Shown: positions 34,346-46,644, counted from the stretch's first letter. The stretch: DNA of 64,000 nucleotides from Athripsodes cinereus (GCA_947579605.1 OX388315.1:682001-746000), one strand, 5' to 3'. Notes: generated from the sequence alone by a model not told the origin. Program-made: numbers and translations.

Positions 34346-34597
34346 AGAAGAACCGTAAAACGGTGCTTATAGAAATAAATTTTCCAACATCATTATCATC
34401 ATATAAGTTGATTTTAAAACTTTATTATCAGAGATGAAGTAAAAGAACACTTACGTGATATAATTAGCATTGCGGAGATGAACAAAAAATATTAAATTGA
34501 CAAAACAATATATTCTTTCTCGATTGATGTTCTCTTATCATTTTGATTTTATAGGATCTTTGAATGTTTTATTACCTAGTTATAAATCTTTATAATT

Positions 34598-34835
34598 ATA
34601 CTGTACTATACCCTCACGTCGCGTCCCAAGTGGGGTAGGCAGAGAGAACGGAACTCCAAACAGATCTATCTTTACACACTTCCTTCGATTCCTCCACATC
34701 ACACAGTTTCTAATACACGCACGTCGGTTCCTCTTACTCAACACGCGGCCGTCCTTGCCACGTGATCAAGCCACGAGGTTCTCGGACGCCCGCGTTTCCT
34801 CACACCCTTTCTTTCAGACAAGTATATAATTATAA
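34598..34835 (-). mobile_element. LINE C-terminus (LRWFGHVERM family)
   Basis: On the minus strand it carries RKRGRPRTSWLDHV, GRVLSKRNRRAC, VYRNCVM and VPFSLPTPLG-type codons down to TGAGGGTATA. It is close to the 49-kb copy. Confidence 0.6.
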
Positions 34836-35022
34836 CAGATGCTTTATAAGTTCTTTATGATTGAATTGAATTATTTCAAGTTTAAATGCAAATCAATTTT
34901 AATTATCTACATTTTTTCTTGTATTTAATTTAATTTTTTATATTGAACATAATATTTGTTACTGAGCACGCTATGAAAAATAATGTTTAAGTTTTGTATG
35001 GAAGGCGCAAGCTCTTTATTTG

Positions 35023-35055
35023 GTTAATAAATAAATAAATAAATAAATAAATTTC
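35023..35055. repeat. AAAT microsatellite
   Basis: Eight or so AAAT units following TGGTTAAT. Confidence 0.8.
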
Positions 35056-35124
35056 AAAACAAAATTATATTCCAAAAATTATGGAAGGAATCTTAATTAA
35101 TTTATAAATTTCGACTCATTATTA

Positions 35125-35367
35125 TCATTGTGTTTGTAGTTTATTAGATTCGTAATTCAGTACACTGTTTGTAATCTGCATAAAGTTTTGTCCCACTTCC
35201 ATAGAGATGATGCGATAATAAATAATTTGAATGGGATTTACTGTGTCAAGGACGTTAGCGACGGTATACATATTGCCACTGGTATAATAATATATTTTGC
35301 CGTCGCTGGTATTCGGCGACATACACTGGCGAAGCGAAGCACACGGTTTAAAGTTTGAGAGTAGCAA
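35125..35367 (-). other. Unexplained 80-codon frame with a CpG-rich 3' part
   Basis: The minus frame includes CMSPNTSDGKIYYYTSGNMY TVANVLDTVNPI. The 35220-35350 stretch has many CpGs against an AT-rich background. I do not recognise the peptide and no flanking splice sites are convincing. It could be part of an unknown repeat. Confidence 0.25.
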
Positions 35368-35769
35368 ACAATTTACTAGGAGATCTCATGACATTTATGG
35401 ATATTTATATCCGTGAATATTGTATATTTACGTACGTTCGCTGATGTATTCTTTACAATACTAATTTATTTCTTGAAATGTGTATTATCTGCGTTGTTCT
35501 AGTGATGAAATTAACTAACAATGTTTATTGATCGAGGTTTTATTTAATTTATTTTTTCACCATAAAAATATAACAAAAACGAGATATACATAAATAATAA
35601 CTATGTATATCTTGTTTTTTAAAATTATCTGGGTATTTACCCCTGTAGTAAATCCAGAAGACTGGATCAAGTTTTGAGAATGCCCAATAATGGCTGGTCA
35701 CAAAAAATGATCCTGCGAGAGTGACTTCAAAATAATATAATTGTCGTGAGAAGAGGTGACTCAACTGAC

Positions 35770-37510
35770 AAAAACTGCTCTGAATGGAGGAGGTTAGTTG
35801 GTTTTTTGTGTTCTTATGATTGAAAAAATTGAATTTTGATGAAGAGAATAATATTTTGAATAACTCTAAGGTTTGTACCTACAGTACAGTAGAATATCAT
35901 AAAATTTTGAACTCTACCAAATCGTAAATTGGGGGGGGGGGGGTAGGGGGGAGTAGAAATCTTATGTGGAAGTCAAAACACTACAAAATTGTGAAAACCG
36001 GGATTTAATTTGTCGATCCGGAAGGAAAGAACAATCTGCATCTAATTAATATACAGGTTGTCTTTCTCTACACAAAATAAATACATTGAGAATGGGTTAC
36101 ATACCAAATAACTGAATTAAAGAAGTTAGACGTCTTCTAGAAGACTGTTTTAATGATCTTTTATTACACACATCAAGGGTTGCACCCTCCCTTACCCATG
36201 AATGTTGCAGGAATGTCAGATCCAATGTCATCCATTTATCATCCCCATCCATGATTTTTTATTACACACGAAAAGTTCACTGATGGTAAACTAGCTTTTG
36301 TAATAAAAAAATATAAAAGAAGGATGGTTTGTTATATTCGTTCAATAAGTCTGCTGAGTGCGCAACTTATTTGAGATTTTGTATAAAAATATATAAAGTT
36401 TTCATTTGAGTTGATAATATAATTTAAAGACTAACTTTTCTCATAGTATTTTCACCGCTCTCAAAAGTGTCATGAATAATATTCAAAAATATTGTTGACT
36501 TTTTCGATAAACTTTATACAAGAGATAAAATAATGAAACTTTATTTTATGTATTATTAAATATTGCTCGTAAAACAAGATAAATTCGATGATCGCAATAA
36601 ACTTTTATGCGGGAAAAACGTTATCAATTTAATAATAAAGAATATAAAATTAAACTTTAAAACAATATTACCTTCACATCATAGACTTACTACCTTACTA
36701 GACTGACAGAGCAGTACAAATTTGTTATAAAATTATGCACTTAACAAAATTAATAATAATTGTTATAATATTGTGTTGTTTCTCTTTATAACATCAAGAT
36801 GGCAATGGTCTCTTTCCTTCTACTAGTATTAAAGTATAGGACATCCTTTATACAAAGACCTCTACAGTAAAAAAAAAAACAATGAACGATAACACAAAAT
36901 ATAATATGTACCTTAACGAACTTAATTTATTATTTATTTTAAAAAGTAAACGGCTAAATAACCTTAACGGAAGAATAACTTAAAAAAAACAACATACCTA
37001 CTTGGAATATACTCAATCAACATAATATAAGAGACAATTAATATAACAACATGACAATAGAAATTACTAGATATTCTCAATGGAAAGCATGTATCTTTGA
37101 ATGAACCCGCCCATAGCACATTTCCTCACGGTGTACTCCAAGTCGTTGAAGATATCAACATCACAGTAATTATTCCCTATAACATGGAGTCGATTCATCG
37201 ATGAATAATAGCTATGGTTGGACGATGATAACGTAGCATAGAACAATGCGAAAAAACATGAACAAACTGTGGTGATCTGATCGATATGATATTATGTTGG
37301 TCGCAAAATTTGATTGGTCGCATAACCAATTTTTCCTTTAAATTTCCAGTCAACATTAAAGGTCATTGTCCAACATTGAGTTTTTTTGGTAAGATATTTG
37401 TGGCGTGCCTTAATTTTTCAAAAGTTTCTTTTTAAACAGAAATATGTATAATTTATTTATTAATTCACTTGTACGGCTATTTCACCATCATTTACTTTTT
37501 AAGTCTAAAA
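35770..37510. other. AT-rich DNA, mostly unrecognised
   Basis: Holds a G12-type run at 35932-35955, a repeat scrap at 36175-36245 (see 3390) and no exon. Confidence 0.3.
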
Positions 37511-37516
37511 ATTTAT

Positions 37517-37745
37517 CTCCCACTCTTTTCCAAGTTTTTAAATTTTTGATGGTCTTGTAAAAGGCAGGTGTCCGAAAAAAATTGAGACTCAAATTCAGCG
37601 ATGAAGTTTGCCACCCATCCAAAATGTCTTAATTATTTGTTGGCACGGAGAGGACAGCTTGCATGCTTTTTATAAGCAGCTGGTCTGCTGGCTATCCTTC
37701 TTGTGGGATATACCGTGATGTTCTAATTGTAGTAGTGGTAGTTGT
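37517..37745 (+). repeat. Family A repeat, near full length
   Basis: CTCCCACTCTTTTCC, TTGTAAAAGGCAGGTGTCCG, TTCAGCGATGAAGTTTGCC, GGCACGGAGAGGACAGCTTG, GTCTGCTGGCTATCC, ATACCGTGATG and GTAGTAGTGGTAG in order. Confidence 0.75.
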
Positions 37746-37870
37746 CGGCCGGTGTGGCGCGGAGGTAACGCTCTTGCCTTTGAGTCCCGGCCAGGGCAAA
37801 TTGAAGAATGAAGTTTGGGACTAGCTCGATCTGTGTGAATTGTCTATGATTTGTCTTTGTCTTGTCTATT
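37746..37870 (+). mobile_element. tRNA-like SINE head next to family A
   Basis: CGGCCGGTGTGGCGCGGAGG resembles an A box, and CCTTTGAGTCCCGG a degraded B box. A TTTGTCTTTGTCTTGTC body follows. It does not fold as a tRNA. Confidence 0.4.
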
Positions 37871-38851
37871 GTTATTCATACAATTTTATACAATAATATG
37901 CATTTACGAATATACATTATTTTATACAATTAAAATAGTATGTACATTTAAATATTTTTTCGTACCTTCAAAATTGCGTTGTGTTCGTGTTATGGGTATA
38001 TAGTAGATAATATAAGTAACATTTTCATCCTTTTTGTATAATTTTACTGAAGTTCTGAAGATGAGACTTGGAAAATAAGCTCCAAAAAGATGTTACCTTC
38101 ACATAAGATTACAACAATCATAATATATCTAGATTTCTTTATAGTTGTATTTGAGTTTGTAATTAATCAAAATGTATCCCAGACACCCTCACAGTAAGTA
38201 ATATGCTTATGTCATGAAGGTAGAGTATGGTTTGGGTTGAAGGTTTTGGTTGGAGAAAGAGAGTTTGAAAACATAATAATATTATTACTCTATTTTTATT
38301 CCAAAGTAGAGAACTTCTTTATTCTTGCCAAAAATAATATTATGAATGCTATTAGTTAATTTTCCTTGCATGTAGTATATACTTTGGTGTCGTAACGGCA
38401 GCTGTGTGTCCCAGACTGCAGCCAAATGCAGTTTTCCGCATCCGTTTTCAACACGACCCATAAATTTTCGAAAAATTCCTCGTGAACACACAGTGTGTCG
38501 CGCGCTCTACAGCCATTAGGTAGCTACCAATAAGTTTGGTATAGCGGCCCACATGTTCAACACTGCACATATTTCGCAGTTAAGCTGGTACTGCACTACC
38601 GATTTAACTGAAAAATCTAGAAAATAACTTCTTCTTGTTTGTTTACAAGACAAAATTATACTGATTTAAATGATTTCACATTCGCCTTTCAAAGTTACTC
38701 TCAGGAGGTGGAAACAATTCTTGTTTATTTAGAGAATTTCTGCGCCGGTTTAGTCACTTCTTTCCATACTATTTGAAATGCTCTGCTGTTAATAATACAT
38801 ATACGAATAGTTTGTGAAAGAAAGCCGTCCAAGCCGTTGAAAACTTTAAGG

Positions 38852-38898
38852 AGCCAAAAAAACCACTACACCTCCAGGTGTAGTGGTTTTTTTTGGCT
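38852..38898. other. Near-perfect short palindrome
   Basis: AGCCAAAAAAACCACTACAC-CT, two-base spacer, then its complement with one extra T. The loop is too small for a precursor microRNA. Confidence 0.7.
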
Positions 38899-39126
38899 GA
38901 ATATCATTGGGCTTTTTAAAATTGATCTAGCAAGGACTATCCTCCCCAGTTTTCTTAACTTTTTGATAAATTTTGAAAGTAATGTATGAAAATCAATTAT
39001 GAAGATTGACTGGATGACATGAGAACTGATGTTCTTGAAACATCCAGGGGTAAGTGGTGGGAACCCCTCCCTTGATGTATGAATATACATTTTTTACTAA
39101 ACTCATTATGATTGAATGATTAGTGT

Positions 39127-39560
39127 GATTGAAGAAGGACGAAAGTGGAATAAATGCAGTTGAGATGCGATTGCTGAGAAGAATGGTTAGTAAAATATTA
39201 CCTGATACAGTCAAGAAAGAGAATATTAGTAAAATGAGCGGATGCAAAGGAGTGTTGTGGATAGAATGCAAAAAAAAGTTAAGATGGTTTGAACATGTGG
39301 AACGAATCAATGGTGACAGGATAACAAAGAGGATATACTTATCTAAAAGAAGGGGTGTAAGAAAACGCGCGTGTCCGAAAACCACGTGGCTTGATCACGT
39401 GGATCAAATTATTAAGGACGGGCGTGTGTTTATAAAAAAATGTCGCCCGTTTATAAAAAAATATGAATGTCGAACAGGCGGAAGAAGTAAATAAAGATAG
39501 ATCTAATTGACGTTCCGTTCTCTCTGCCAACCCCACTTAGGATAAGGCATGAGGGTACAG
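39127..39560 (+). mobile_element. LINE ORF2 C-terminus (LRWFGHVERM family), long open copy
   Basis: An open frame of about 120 codons reads RMVSKILPDTVKKENISKMS, KLRWFEHVERINGDRITKRI, RRGVRKRACPKTTWLDHVDQ. It then loses frame before the CTCTGCCAACCCCACTTAGG end and TGAGGGTACAG. It is 5'-truncated. Confidence 0.7.
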
Positions 39561-40064
39561 TATAATGATAAATATATACCTACATATATCAATTTAACGA
39601 TAGTGAAATAAGTTAACGCAGTAAATACCTATTGCAAAGAGAAAATTCTCCAATTCAATATTATTTTGCAAATAGGTACCTCAGAAGCTAACGTGATACA
39701 ATATCTGGAAATTGATGCAATTCCTTTATTCAAACAAAAAGAAACTTGGATGCTTTACAAATCATTCTGTCTACACTACATTGCAACTTTTATCATTCAA
39801 TCGATTTATCTAAAGAATAATGTTATTCCTCCGTGTCGTACAAGCTTTATTCATCCACAATACAAAACACATTGACTAGATGGATGAGTTTACTTCAGAA
39901 ATACCTAGTAAATTATTATCATGTTGTTTACTCTATGTGTGTTTTGAACATTAACAATACAGCAATGGTAACAAATAAACCAGTTGGCAATTTAAATGGA
40001 AGTTCCTTATAAAAAATTACTTCACATTACATGTTCATATCTAGAATAGTCGTATTATATTGTA

Positions 40065-40235
40065 TTTTACTTATTTATTCATTTATTTTGTTCTTCACTA
40101 CATATACCTACATTGGTTGCAATATTTCAAGTCAATACAAAGTTAGTGCCATAAAAATATCATCTATACAATTCAAAGTACAGAGGACGAGTTTATCGTT
40201 GGAATGCGATGTTTTCCAACTTACCCGGTTATAAA
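40065..40235 (-). mobile_element. LINE 3' tail (TTCCAACT..ACCC type)
   Basis: TTATTTATTCATTTATTTTG, CAGAGGACGAGTTTATCG and GCGATGTTTTCCAACTTACC. Confidence 0.5.
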
Positions 40236-40689
40236 ATTAAAAGCAAAGAAGCATACAGTCATATTATACCAACAGAAATGGTAGAAATAAAAATAAAACA
40301 TAGAAACACATTAAGACCATAAACAAGCAAAAGGTATACAGAATGTAGGGCTATATGTATCTGTTTACTATTGATTTAAACTCCATTACGCCAAGGAAAT
40401 AGTCATCTAACAAATATGTAAATTTAACACATCAAACTATCATAGAGTCTTAGTAAAGGTAAAGTCACCTTATTTGTTAGTGCTCTGAATAGGATTTGAG
40501 CCCGCAGCCCATCTTTTTTGGGAAGTGTGCTTTTGCTAAAAAAATTGCGTTGGTTAAGAGTGGGTGAAAGGATCTAATTCAATTTGTGTCTTATGGTTGC
40601 TCTGAATAATATGGCACTTCAGTCACTTTCTGGGTTTTCAAAAAATCAGCAAGTAGACCCCTATACTCATCAAAAACATGATTGACGAG

Positions 40690-40880
40690 ATCAACAGATC
40701 CATCAAGTCCTGCTTTTATGACAGGGCTTTTAGTGTCGTGGACTCATCATCTGGATTCAACTCCCCGAGGATCTTCGTAAAAATCAACCACAAAAAAACC
40801 TTCAAGAACAACCTGAAAACATCGTTCTTTTCGCGCCCTTGAGATGGATACTGCAACAAACGGTAACGAAGAATTCATTA
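40690..40880 (+). mobile_element. LINE ORF2 C-terminus (FSVAGPVIWNQL family)
   Basis: The plus frame reads KSCFYDRAFSVVDSSSGFNS PRIFVKINHKKTFKNNLKTS and FFSRP with TGA at 40840-40842. It is still open but diverged from the 19.6-kb copy. Confidence 0.7.
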
Positions 40881-41224
40881 TATTAAAATATTGTTAAGAA
40901 AATTGGATTCAATGTACTTAAAAATATTATTGTTTGATATCTTTGATACTATTATGATAGTCATATGTTATGAAGTTATTTAGGAAATACGATTTGTAAA
41001 CAAGGTTATGTTTATAGTTGATAAAAGTTTTAAGTGAATTTTTCATCTCAGATAACAACTTTGCATAAGGAGAAATGAACGAACATTTTGGAAAACTTAT
41101 GTTTCACAAACAAGCAACGCAAGATTTAAGAAAAATATTGTTATGAGTCAAACACTATATCGAACATTCACACAAATAAATATGAAAAAGAAAGTATAAA
41201 TGACTGAAATTAATGGTGCATGGA

Positions 41225-41430
41225 AACGTGACCGTAAGAGGATTAAATGGCAAGACTATAATATAATCCAGATCCTCCAGGACGGACATGTGTTAAGCAC
41301 ACTGAGAAGAGAACACGCATGAGAAATTGTATGACAGTGTAGAATGCGATTTTTTTTTCTAGGATTGGAGAAAGTGACGCTCGATCCTTTCTGCCTACCC
41401 CGATTGGGAAGCGGCGTGATGGTGATGGTA
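41225..41430 (+). mobile_element. LINE remnant (LRWFGHVERM family)
   Basis: AAATGGCAAGACTAT, ATCCTCCAGGACGGACATGT, AGAAATTGTATGACAGTG and TTTCTGCCTACCCCGATTGG; a T-run interrupts it at 41350. Confidence 0.5.
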
Positions 41431-41732
41431 ATGAAATGAATAAATGTAATTTTTCAGCACGGACAGTTGAAGTTCTTTCAATAGAATAACATTTGATTCA
41501 TACATGCTATTTGACATAAAATTATTAAAAAAAATTGAAAACAGTTCTCTCACTCTTTTATTTTTACGTTTTTTTTTATCATAGAAAGCTGTAAAAGATG
41601 CCTGACAAGTTTGGGGTCTCATGGGGTTTAATAATTCAATGCTTCTCCTCTCTACTCCCATTTTCAGTCCTATTGCCTTCTTTACTGAAGGTGATTAATT
41701 TCGTGTGCTTTTTAAAAAAAACTTCGTAAAAA

Positions 41733-41850
41733 CCATTCAATAACAATGTTCAGGAGCAAATTGAAGACATCGCTCTTCCAAGATAGTTTCCCGTGCCCTC
41801 GACATGGATCTTCCATTAAACGTCGCAGAATTAATCATCCAACATACATA
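41733..41850 (+). mobile_element. LINE scrap (FSVAGPVIWNQL family)
   Basis: ITMFRSKLKTSLFQDSFPCP; the family's TGA stop is CGA here. Confidence 0.6.
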
Positions 41851-42721
41851 CGAGTATGTAGAAAAGTCTAATTCAAATGAAATACAGTTCATTATATTAT
41901 AGGAACTATCAATTATATCTGAGCAAATATACATAGTATCTGGAGCTATTTAATATCTACAATTTTGTAATCAAAAATGTTTGCCAAGAATATGTCAGAT
42001 TGTAGATATTTTATAATTATGTAAATAATAATATTATTATGTATTATAATAACGAAGATATTGATTCACTTTATGAGATGTTGTTCAAACTATGCATGTA
42101 ATAATGAATAATGAATAGTGATCGCTTTAATACCAGATAATGGATATGTGGTGAGATTCTGAACCGAATAGTTTGATATTCAGCATAATTAGTACCTACA
42201 TTTAGTCATAGTCACAAGTTTCACAAGCAACTCATGAGCTGAATCTATCATTGAGATCACAGATAATATTGTTTTTGGGGGCCATAATTCAACCCCAAGC
42301 TGAGGAAAAATGGTATAGGTACTAGTTTACGATTTAATTATTCAAATTTCTTTCATTCAAAAAGATTAAATTAAGTTTTAGATTAACTATGTTTCTATTA
42401 TTATTTGTTATGACCTTATTCGCTACTGCGGTTTCGGTGGAACGTCTACCAGTAACGAGCGATTATCTAATACTAAGCCAGCAAAAATGAGATCAAAATT
42501 ATTTTAAAAATATAAGAACAAAGTGATTACTTTTCTCTCTAATGTAACCGATACTCAGTCTCTCCGTTTTCCGGATTCAGTTAGTAAGGATAAGTTATTT
42601 GGTATCGGTTTTCCGATTCCACTCTATTTCAAATGATACTTTGTACATAGTTTTTTATTTGTAGAAACTTTTCACTTTAGAACTTTAATTTTGTTTTTGA
42701 CAAACAAAAGAATATTATTAT

Positions 42722-43130
42722 TTATCGTGTCGAAACCCAGAGAAAAAAAACCCATCAAACTGATCTCCAGTACTGCGCAAAACGCACAGCAGGTGGAGAT
42801 GCGTCAAAAATATCCTCCATAGTGCAAGTGACAGGGCACAATGGACATTCCAACAAGTGTGGTCTGTGCTGCACCACAGTCACATGCTCCGGATTCGTCC
42901 TGTAGGAAGCCCCATCGTTCTCTATTGTCGCGGCAGTTTCCTACACCAGATCTCAGTCGATTTAGGGTTTTCCATGTCCCATAGTCTAGATCGCCTCCTG
43001 CAGCAAGGTGTTCTTGGGGTAGGAAAGGTTCGCTTATTTGCGGATCTTCCGCCCACCTACGTAGGCGTTCAGAGGGAGCAGGGCCCGTCAGTGAGGATGA
43101 GGAGTTTAAAAAAGATCGTCTAGAACTGAG
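42722..43130 (-). mobile_element. LINE 3' end (NRLRSGVG / CDCGAAQT family)
   Basis: The minus frame runs PSERLRRWAEDPQISEPF, DYGTWKTLNRLRSGVG, RERWGFLQDESGACDCGAAQT. A 5-bp deletion relative to the 14.6-kb copy shifts the frame, after which CTMEDIFDASPPAVRFAQYW and TGA resume. The 3' UTR ends GGGTTTCGACACGATAAA and TAATAATA. The W..LNR.R.G.G...W.....C.CG layout marks the end of many LINE ORF2 proteins. Confidence 0.75.
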
Positions 43131-43261
43131 ACGAATAAGAATATTATTAGATATCTATTATCTAAACATTATTATTCGTTTAATTATGAATTTTGAGTAT
43201 TGTTTAGTAAAACAAAGATAATAACGATGATTTCATGTTTAGATTTTTTAATTTTTTAAAA

Positions 43262-43400
43262 AAAAAGACAAACCTCCTTGCTGAATTCTAGTGGTGAAAT
43301 GTCTTTATTTTTTCGAACACCCGTCTTTCACATATTACTTGAAAACTTACAGGAAAGACTGGAAGATCAATTTTTTGCAGGCTGTTCCACGGAACACGAT
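43262..43400 (-). repeat. Family A repeat, 5' half
   Basis: TTTTTCGAACACCCGTC, AAAACTTACAGGAAAGACTGG and GTTCCACGGAAC, marking the far 5' edge of the family. Confidence 0.6.
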
Positions 43401-43635
43401 TAAGTATGTTTTCACATAATTTTAACTTATGAACAAAATAATAATATGTTGTACATTAAAACGAGTATTCATACAACGAAGTTTACTGTACATTTACTGG
43501 GTTACTATATGATATACAGTGTTCCTCAATCAATCCAGGCATCAGTGCCCCCAGGAAAGCGGTAGAAAGTTTGGGGGGGGGGGGGTGCTCATGCAATAAT
43601 ATATCGAATATTCTCTATATATATCTCAATCTATA

Positions 43636-43852
43636 TCATCACGACATACCTATATCGTATGTGGGGTAGTCAGCAGACAAACTGAAATAAATATGCAAAC
43701 GGCTTCTTCGTGCCGATAAAAATTAAGACACTCAACTGCATTGAAGATTTTAAAACTCGTGATGTTTTACGAACACCTGCTAAAGCAGGTCACTTGAATA
43801 CTTACAGAAAAAAGTGAGAACCAATCTTTGTCGAGAATTCCACGGAACGTTC
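43636..43852 (-). repeat. Family A repeat, near full length
   Basis: ATCACGACATACC, GTGGGGTAGTCAGCAG, GTGCCGATAAAAATTAAGAC, CGAACACCTGCTAAAGCAGG, AGAATTCCACGGAAC. Confidence 0.65.
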
Positions 43853-44002
43853 TCCAATTTCTTATACAAAATAAAGAAATAAAATATTAATTTCAAATTT
43901 TAATATAAAATCACATCCGATTGAAATAAATACGAAACCAGCGTCCTCCATTCGGTGCGACTAAATCGAATTCATATAAGAAGAAAAATAAAATCATATT
44001 TA

Positions 44003-44190
44003 AAGTTTTTATTTATTTATTTGCTCGGATTATAAAACATTTGAATAAACATATGAACAGAAATAATATCCTACAAAATCACAAAATATTAACAATGCAT
44101 TATCCTACTCAACTTGTTTCCATAATTTAACACTTTGCTATATTACACTAAACCCACGTGGTTGTTATTTATAATAAGAAATAATTGTTA
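44003..44190 (-). mobile_element. A-rich LINE-like 3' end
   Basis: It begins TTTATTTATTTATTTGCTCG, then A-rich words. Confidence 0.3.
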
Positions 44191-44485
44191 AAAAAAAAAC
44201 ACAAATAGGTATAGATACTTAATATACCTACTGACAAATTTGTTTTAATCAGCTAAAACTCCTTTAAAAAAACTGTATTTGCTTTTAGGGTCACAATATT
44301 CTGTGTTTCTTTGAGTGAACAGTGGGTAATGGAGTGAGGTTGAGAAACTGTGCTCTAATATAATAACAAACTGTATTATGAAGATTGCAGGTGCAACGAA
44401 ATGTTCAACAATGTTCCACTACATGAGTTATAGACAATAATGTCTATGTTTTCTGTATCAACCTCTACTATCTAATGGTGTCTCT

Positions 44486-44880
44486 CACGGGCGTATCTAG
44501 GAGGGGGAAACTGAGGCAGTTGCCCCCCCCCCTTCCTCCTAGGATTTATTGCCTACTTTCCTACCGAAAAAAGTATTGAAGTATGGAAAATTGACATCGA
44601 AGTGGGAAGCAGCCCCCTCCGCAAGAAGTGTGACTAAATATAAGGTGGTTCTAAAATTGTTAACAAAAACAATTTGTGATAATTGTGAAATTCTTCAAAT
44701 TCCTACACAAAAATGAAAATAATGAACAGAAGGGGGGGGGGGTGGATAATTTTGCGTGTATACTAAATTATTATATCGTGAAAACTAAGACAAAAAAAGG
44801 TTCACACAGTTGACAGTTGTAATAATAATAAAAAAATGCTGTTACCCCCTCCATTACAAAAAATTCTGAGTACACCCATG
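44486..44880. mobile_element. DNA-transposon-like element with CAYGGGYGTA termini and G/C runs
   Basis: Left end CACGGGCGTATCTAGGA and right end TTCTGAGTACACCCATG are inverted repeats with a few changes. Inside are C10, G12 and CCCCCTCC runs. I see no clear target duplication. It resembles non-autonomous elements beginning GGGCGTAxCCAGG in other insects. Confidence 0.5.
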
Positions 44881-45500
44881 TTCATACACTAGTTGTTGTA
44901 TTATGAGAGGAACATTGGCAAACATAATGTTATGTTTTAACTCTAGCAGAAAATAATAGTTATAATACATGGTGCTTCTATGGTAGGTATACATTGTTTA
45001 GTTATTTATTCTCTAATATAGAGATGAGCTAAGAAGCAATATTAATGTTACATACTGCACTTTTTAAGCATTTTCATCTTCTTCTTCGCCCTCACCTTAA
45101 TCCCATTTATTTAGGGTCGGCTCTTCTGGTCCTCATCTTCCAAGTTTTCCGGCCCCCTGCATCCTCCGTACGCATCTCTGCCTTCTTCTTGTTAAGCATT
45201 TTCATACGTCTACAAAGTTTGTATCGAATGCAACTTTGCATTGAATGTTATTCAAATAATACATCGACTCTCGGTACATGACATCTACAATTAAACACTA
45301 CAAAAAGAAACGAGATAACACGAAGTAACACTGTCCACAAGAGAACTTATAAAACATACAACACTGCCTTCACGACATATTGTATATAGACATATTTCAG
45401 GTAGGTTATAAGTCTTTTATGAAATCAGTTAATTCAGTATTATGTACACAACTCACTGCACCTATAGATTAAAATAAACTTTATTTTATGCAACCAAAAT
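44881..45500. other. Repeat-derived and AT-rich DNA
   Basis: 45065-45195 contains CTTCTTCTTCGCCCTCACC, TTTATTTAGGGTCGGCTCTT and CCTGCATCCTCCGTAC, a dispersed lepidopteran wording. The rest is unrecognised. Confidence 0.35.
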
Positions 45501-45535
45501 AATAAACATGGTCCATTATAAAAGTAATGCACATT

Positions 45536-45575
45536 TTGCCGGCTTTCGAAAGCTTTCGCTCTGATTCTCAGGAGG
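45536..45575 (-). ncRNA. Hammerhead-like relic (family F)
   Basis: On the minus strand: CTGAGAA, T, stem AGAGC/GCTTT with GAAA loop, GAAA, GCCGGC. G8 is changed to A and U16.1/H17 are degraded (AAAATG follows), so probably inactive. Confidence 0.4.
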
Positions 45576-46094
45576 CAAATGTTAACTTTCAAAGCAATCA
45601 AACATATTAGTCTAAAACAGTAAAATGAATATGAACTGAAACCATCCTAAATCAATTCGTAAGTATCAAGACTCCTTTCCTGTGTTCTACTAAAGGAATT
45701 AGAATTATCTCCCAGTTGTGCAGATGAAGTATCTCTATAAGTTATATTCTTTACTACCAAAACTATTCTGTGCATAGATAGACCTCCATATTATTCTCAT
45801 TATTTATAATATCTAGTCACGCAGTATGAAACGCAATATTCATCACTAGTCAAATGCATACACAAATATTTCACTTTAGTGATGCAAATTTAGTACAACG
45901 AAAATGATCAAACTTCAAAATGATATTATTATCGCAGGTCGGGATGCGGTATTGTTGTTCATAATACGTACTTGCAGTACATAACATAATATTAATATTT
46001 AGAGGGAACAGTCTGTTGTTTCTCTCTACAGACACATTTAATACCGATATTGCTTACACTGTAAGCTTTACAGTATTGCCTTTCCATAACAATA

Positions 46095-46246
46095 TATTAC
46101 TACTTCTACTAATATACCATAGCGTAACTAATATTCCACAAGTGGGGTAGGTGGCAGACAAGCCACTCTCTCTGCACCATAAAATAATTAAGACCTTTAA
46201 AATGAGTTGCCAAAAACCCCATCGCCGAATTCAAAATGAAAAATAT
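46095..46246 (-). repeat. Family A repeat, interrupted by family B
   Basis: CCACAAGTGGGGTAGGTGGC, CCCCATCGCCGAATTCAAAA; it resumes after the insertion with TTTTGACAAACACCTGCTTA (46430). Confidence 0.6.
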
Positions 46247-46410
46247 TCTTTGCGAAATAAATAAAACAAATGTTTTATTCCACTATGTATTAAATATAAC
46301 GAAAGACTTCTCTCTCGTAAAATAAACAAATAGTACAATAAAACATTTGTTTTATTTATTTCGCTATGGATTCTACTACCTAAACACCGACACAGTGAGT
46401 AATAATATTA
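46247..46410. mobile_element. Family B snapback element nested in family A
   Basis: Arms AATAAAACAAATGTTTTATT and complement; tail GGATTCTACTACCTAAACAC CGACACAGTGA. The loop has CGAAAGACTTCTCTC on the plus strand, inverted relative to the tail compared with other copies. AATATT on both sides may be a decayed target duplication. Confidence 0.55.
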
Positions 46411-46610
46411 GTATTTTGACAAACACCTGCTTAACAAGATATACTCCTACTAATTCGCATAGTTTTTCCTTTATATGCAAATAAAAAAGACGACATTCAG
46501 ATAATTCATTGAAATAATCACATGACTGATATTACAGTCTAGGTTTTTAAGCACGTCACTGAACACACTTTTTGAATCCTTAAAAGCTAAAGAAAAGATT
46601 CACTTAAGAA

Positions 46611-46640
46611 ATATACTATTATTATTATTATTATTATTTG
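46611..46640. repeat. ATT microsatellite
   Basis: About eight ATT units. Confidence 0.8.
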
Positions 46641-46644
46641 ATGA

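Noticed and set aside
46247..46410. Target duplication of the family B copy
   Set aside because: Only AATATT is shared by the flanks, too short in AT-rich DNA to be convincing.
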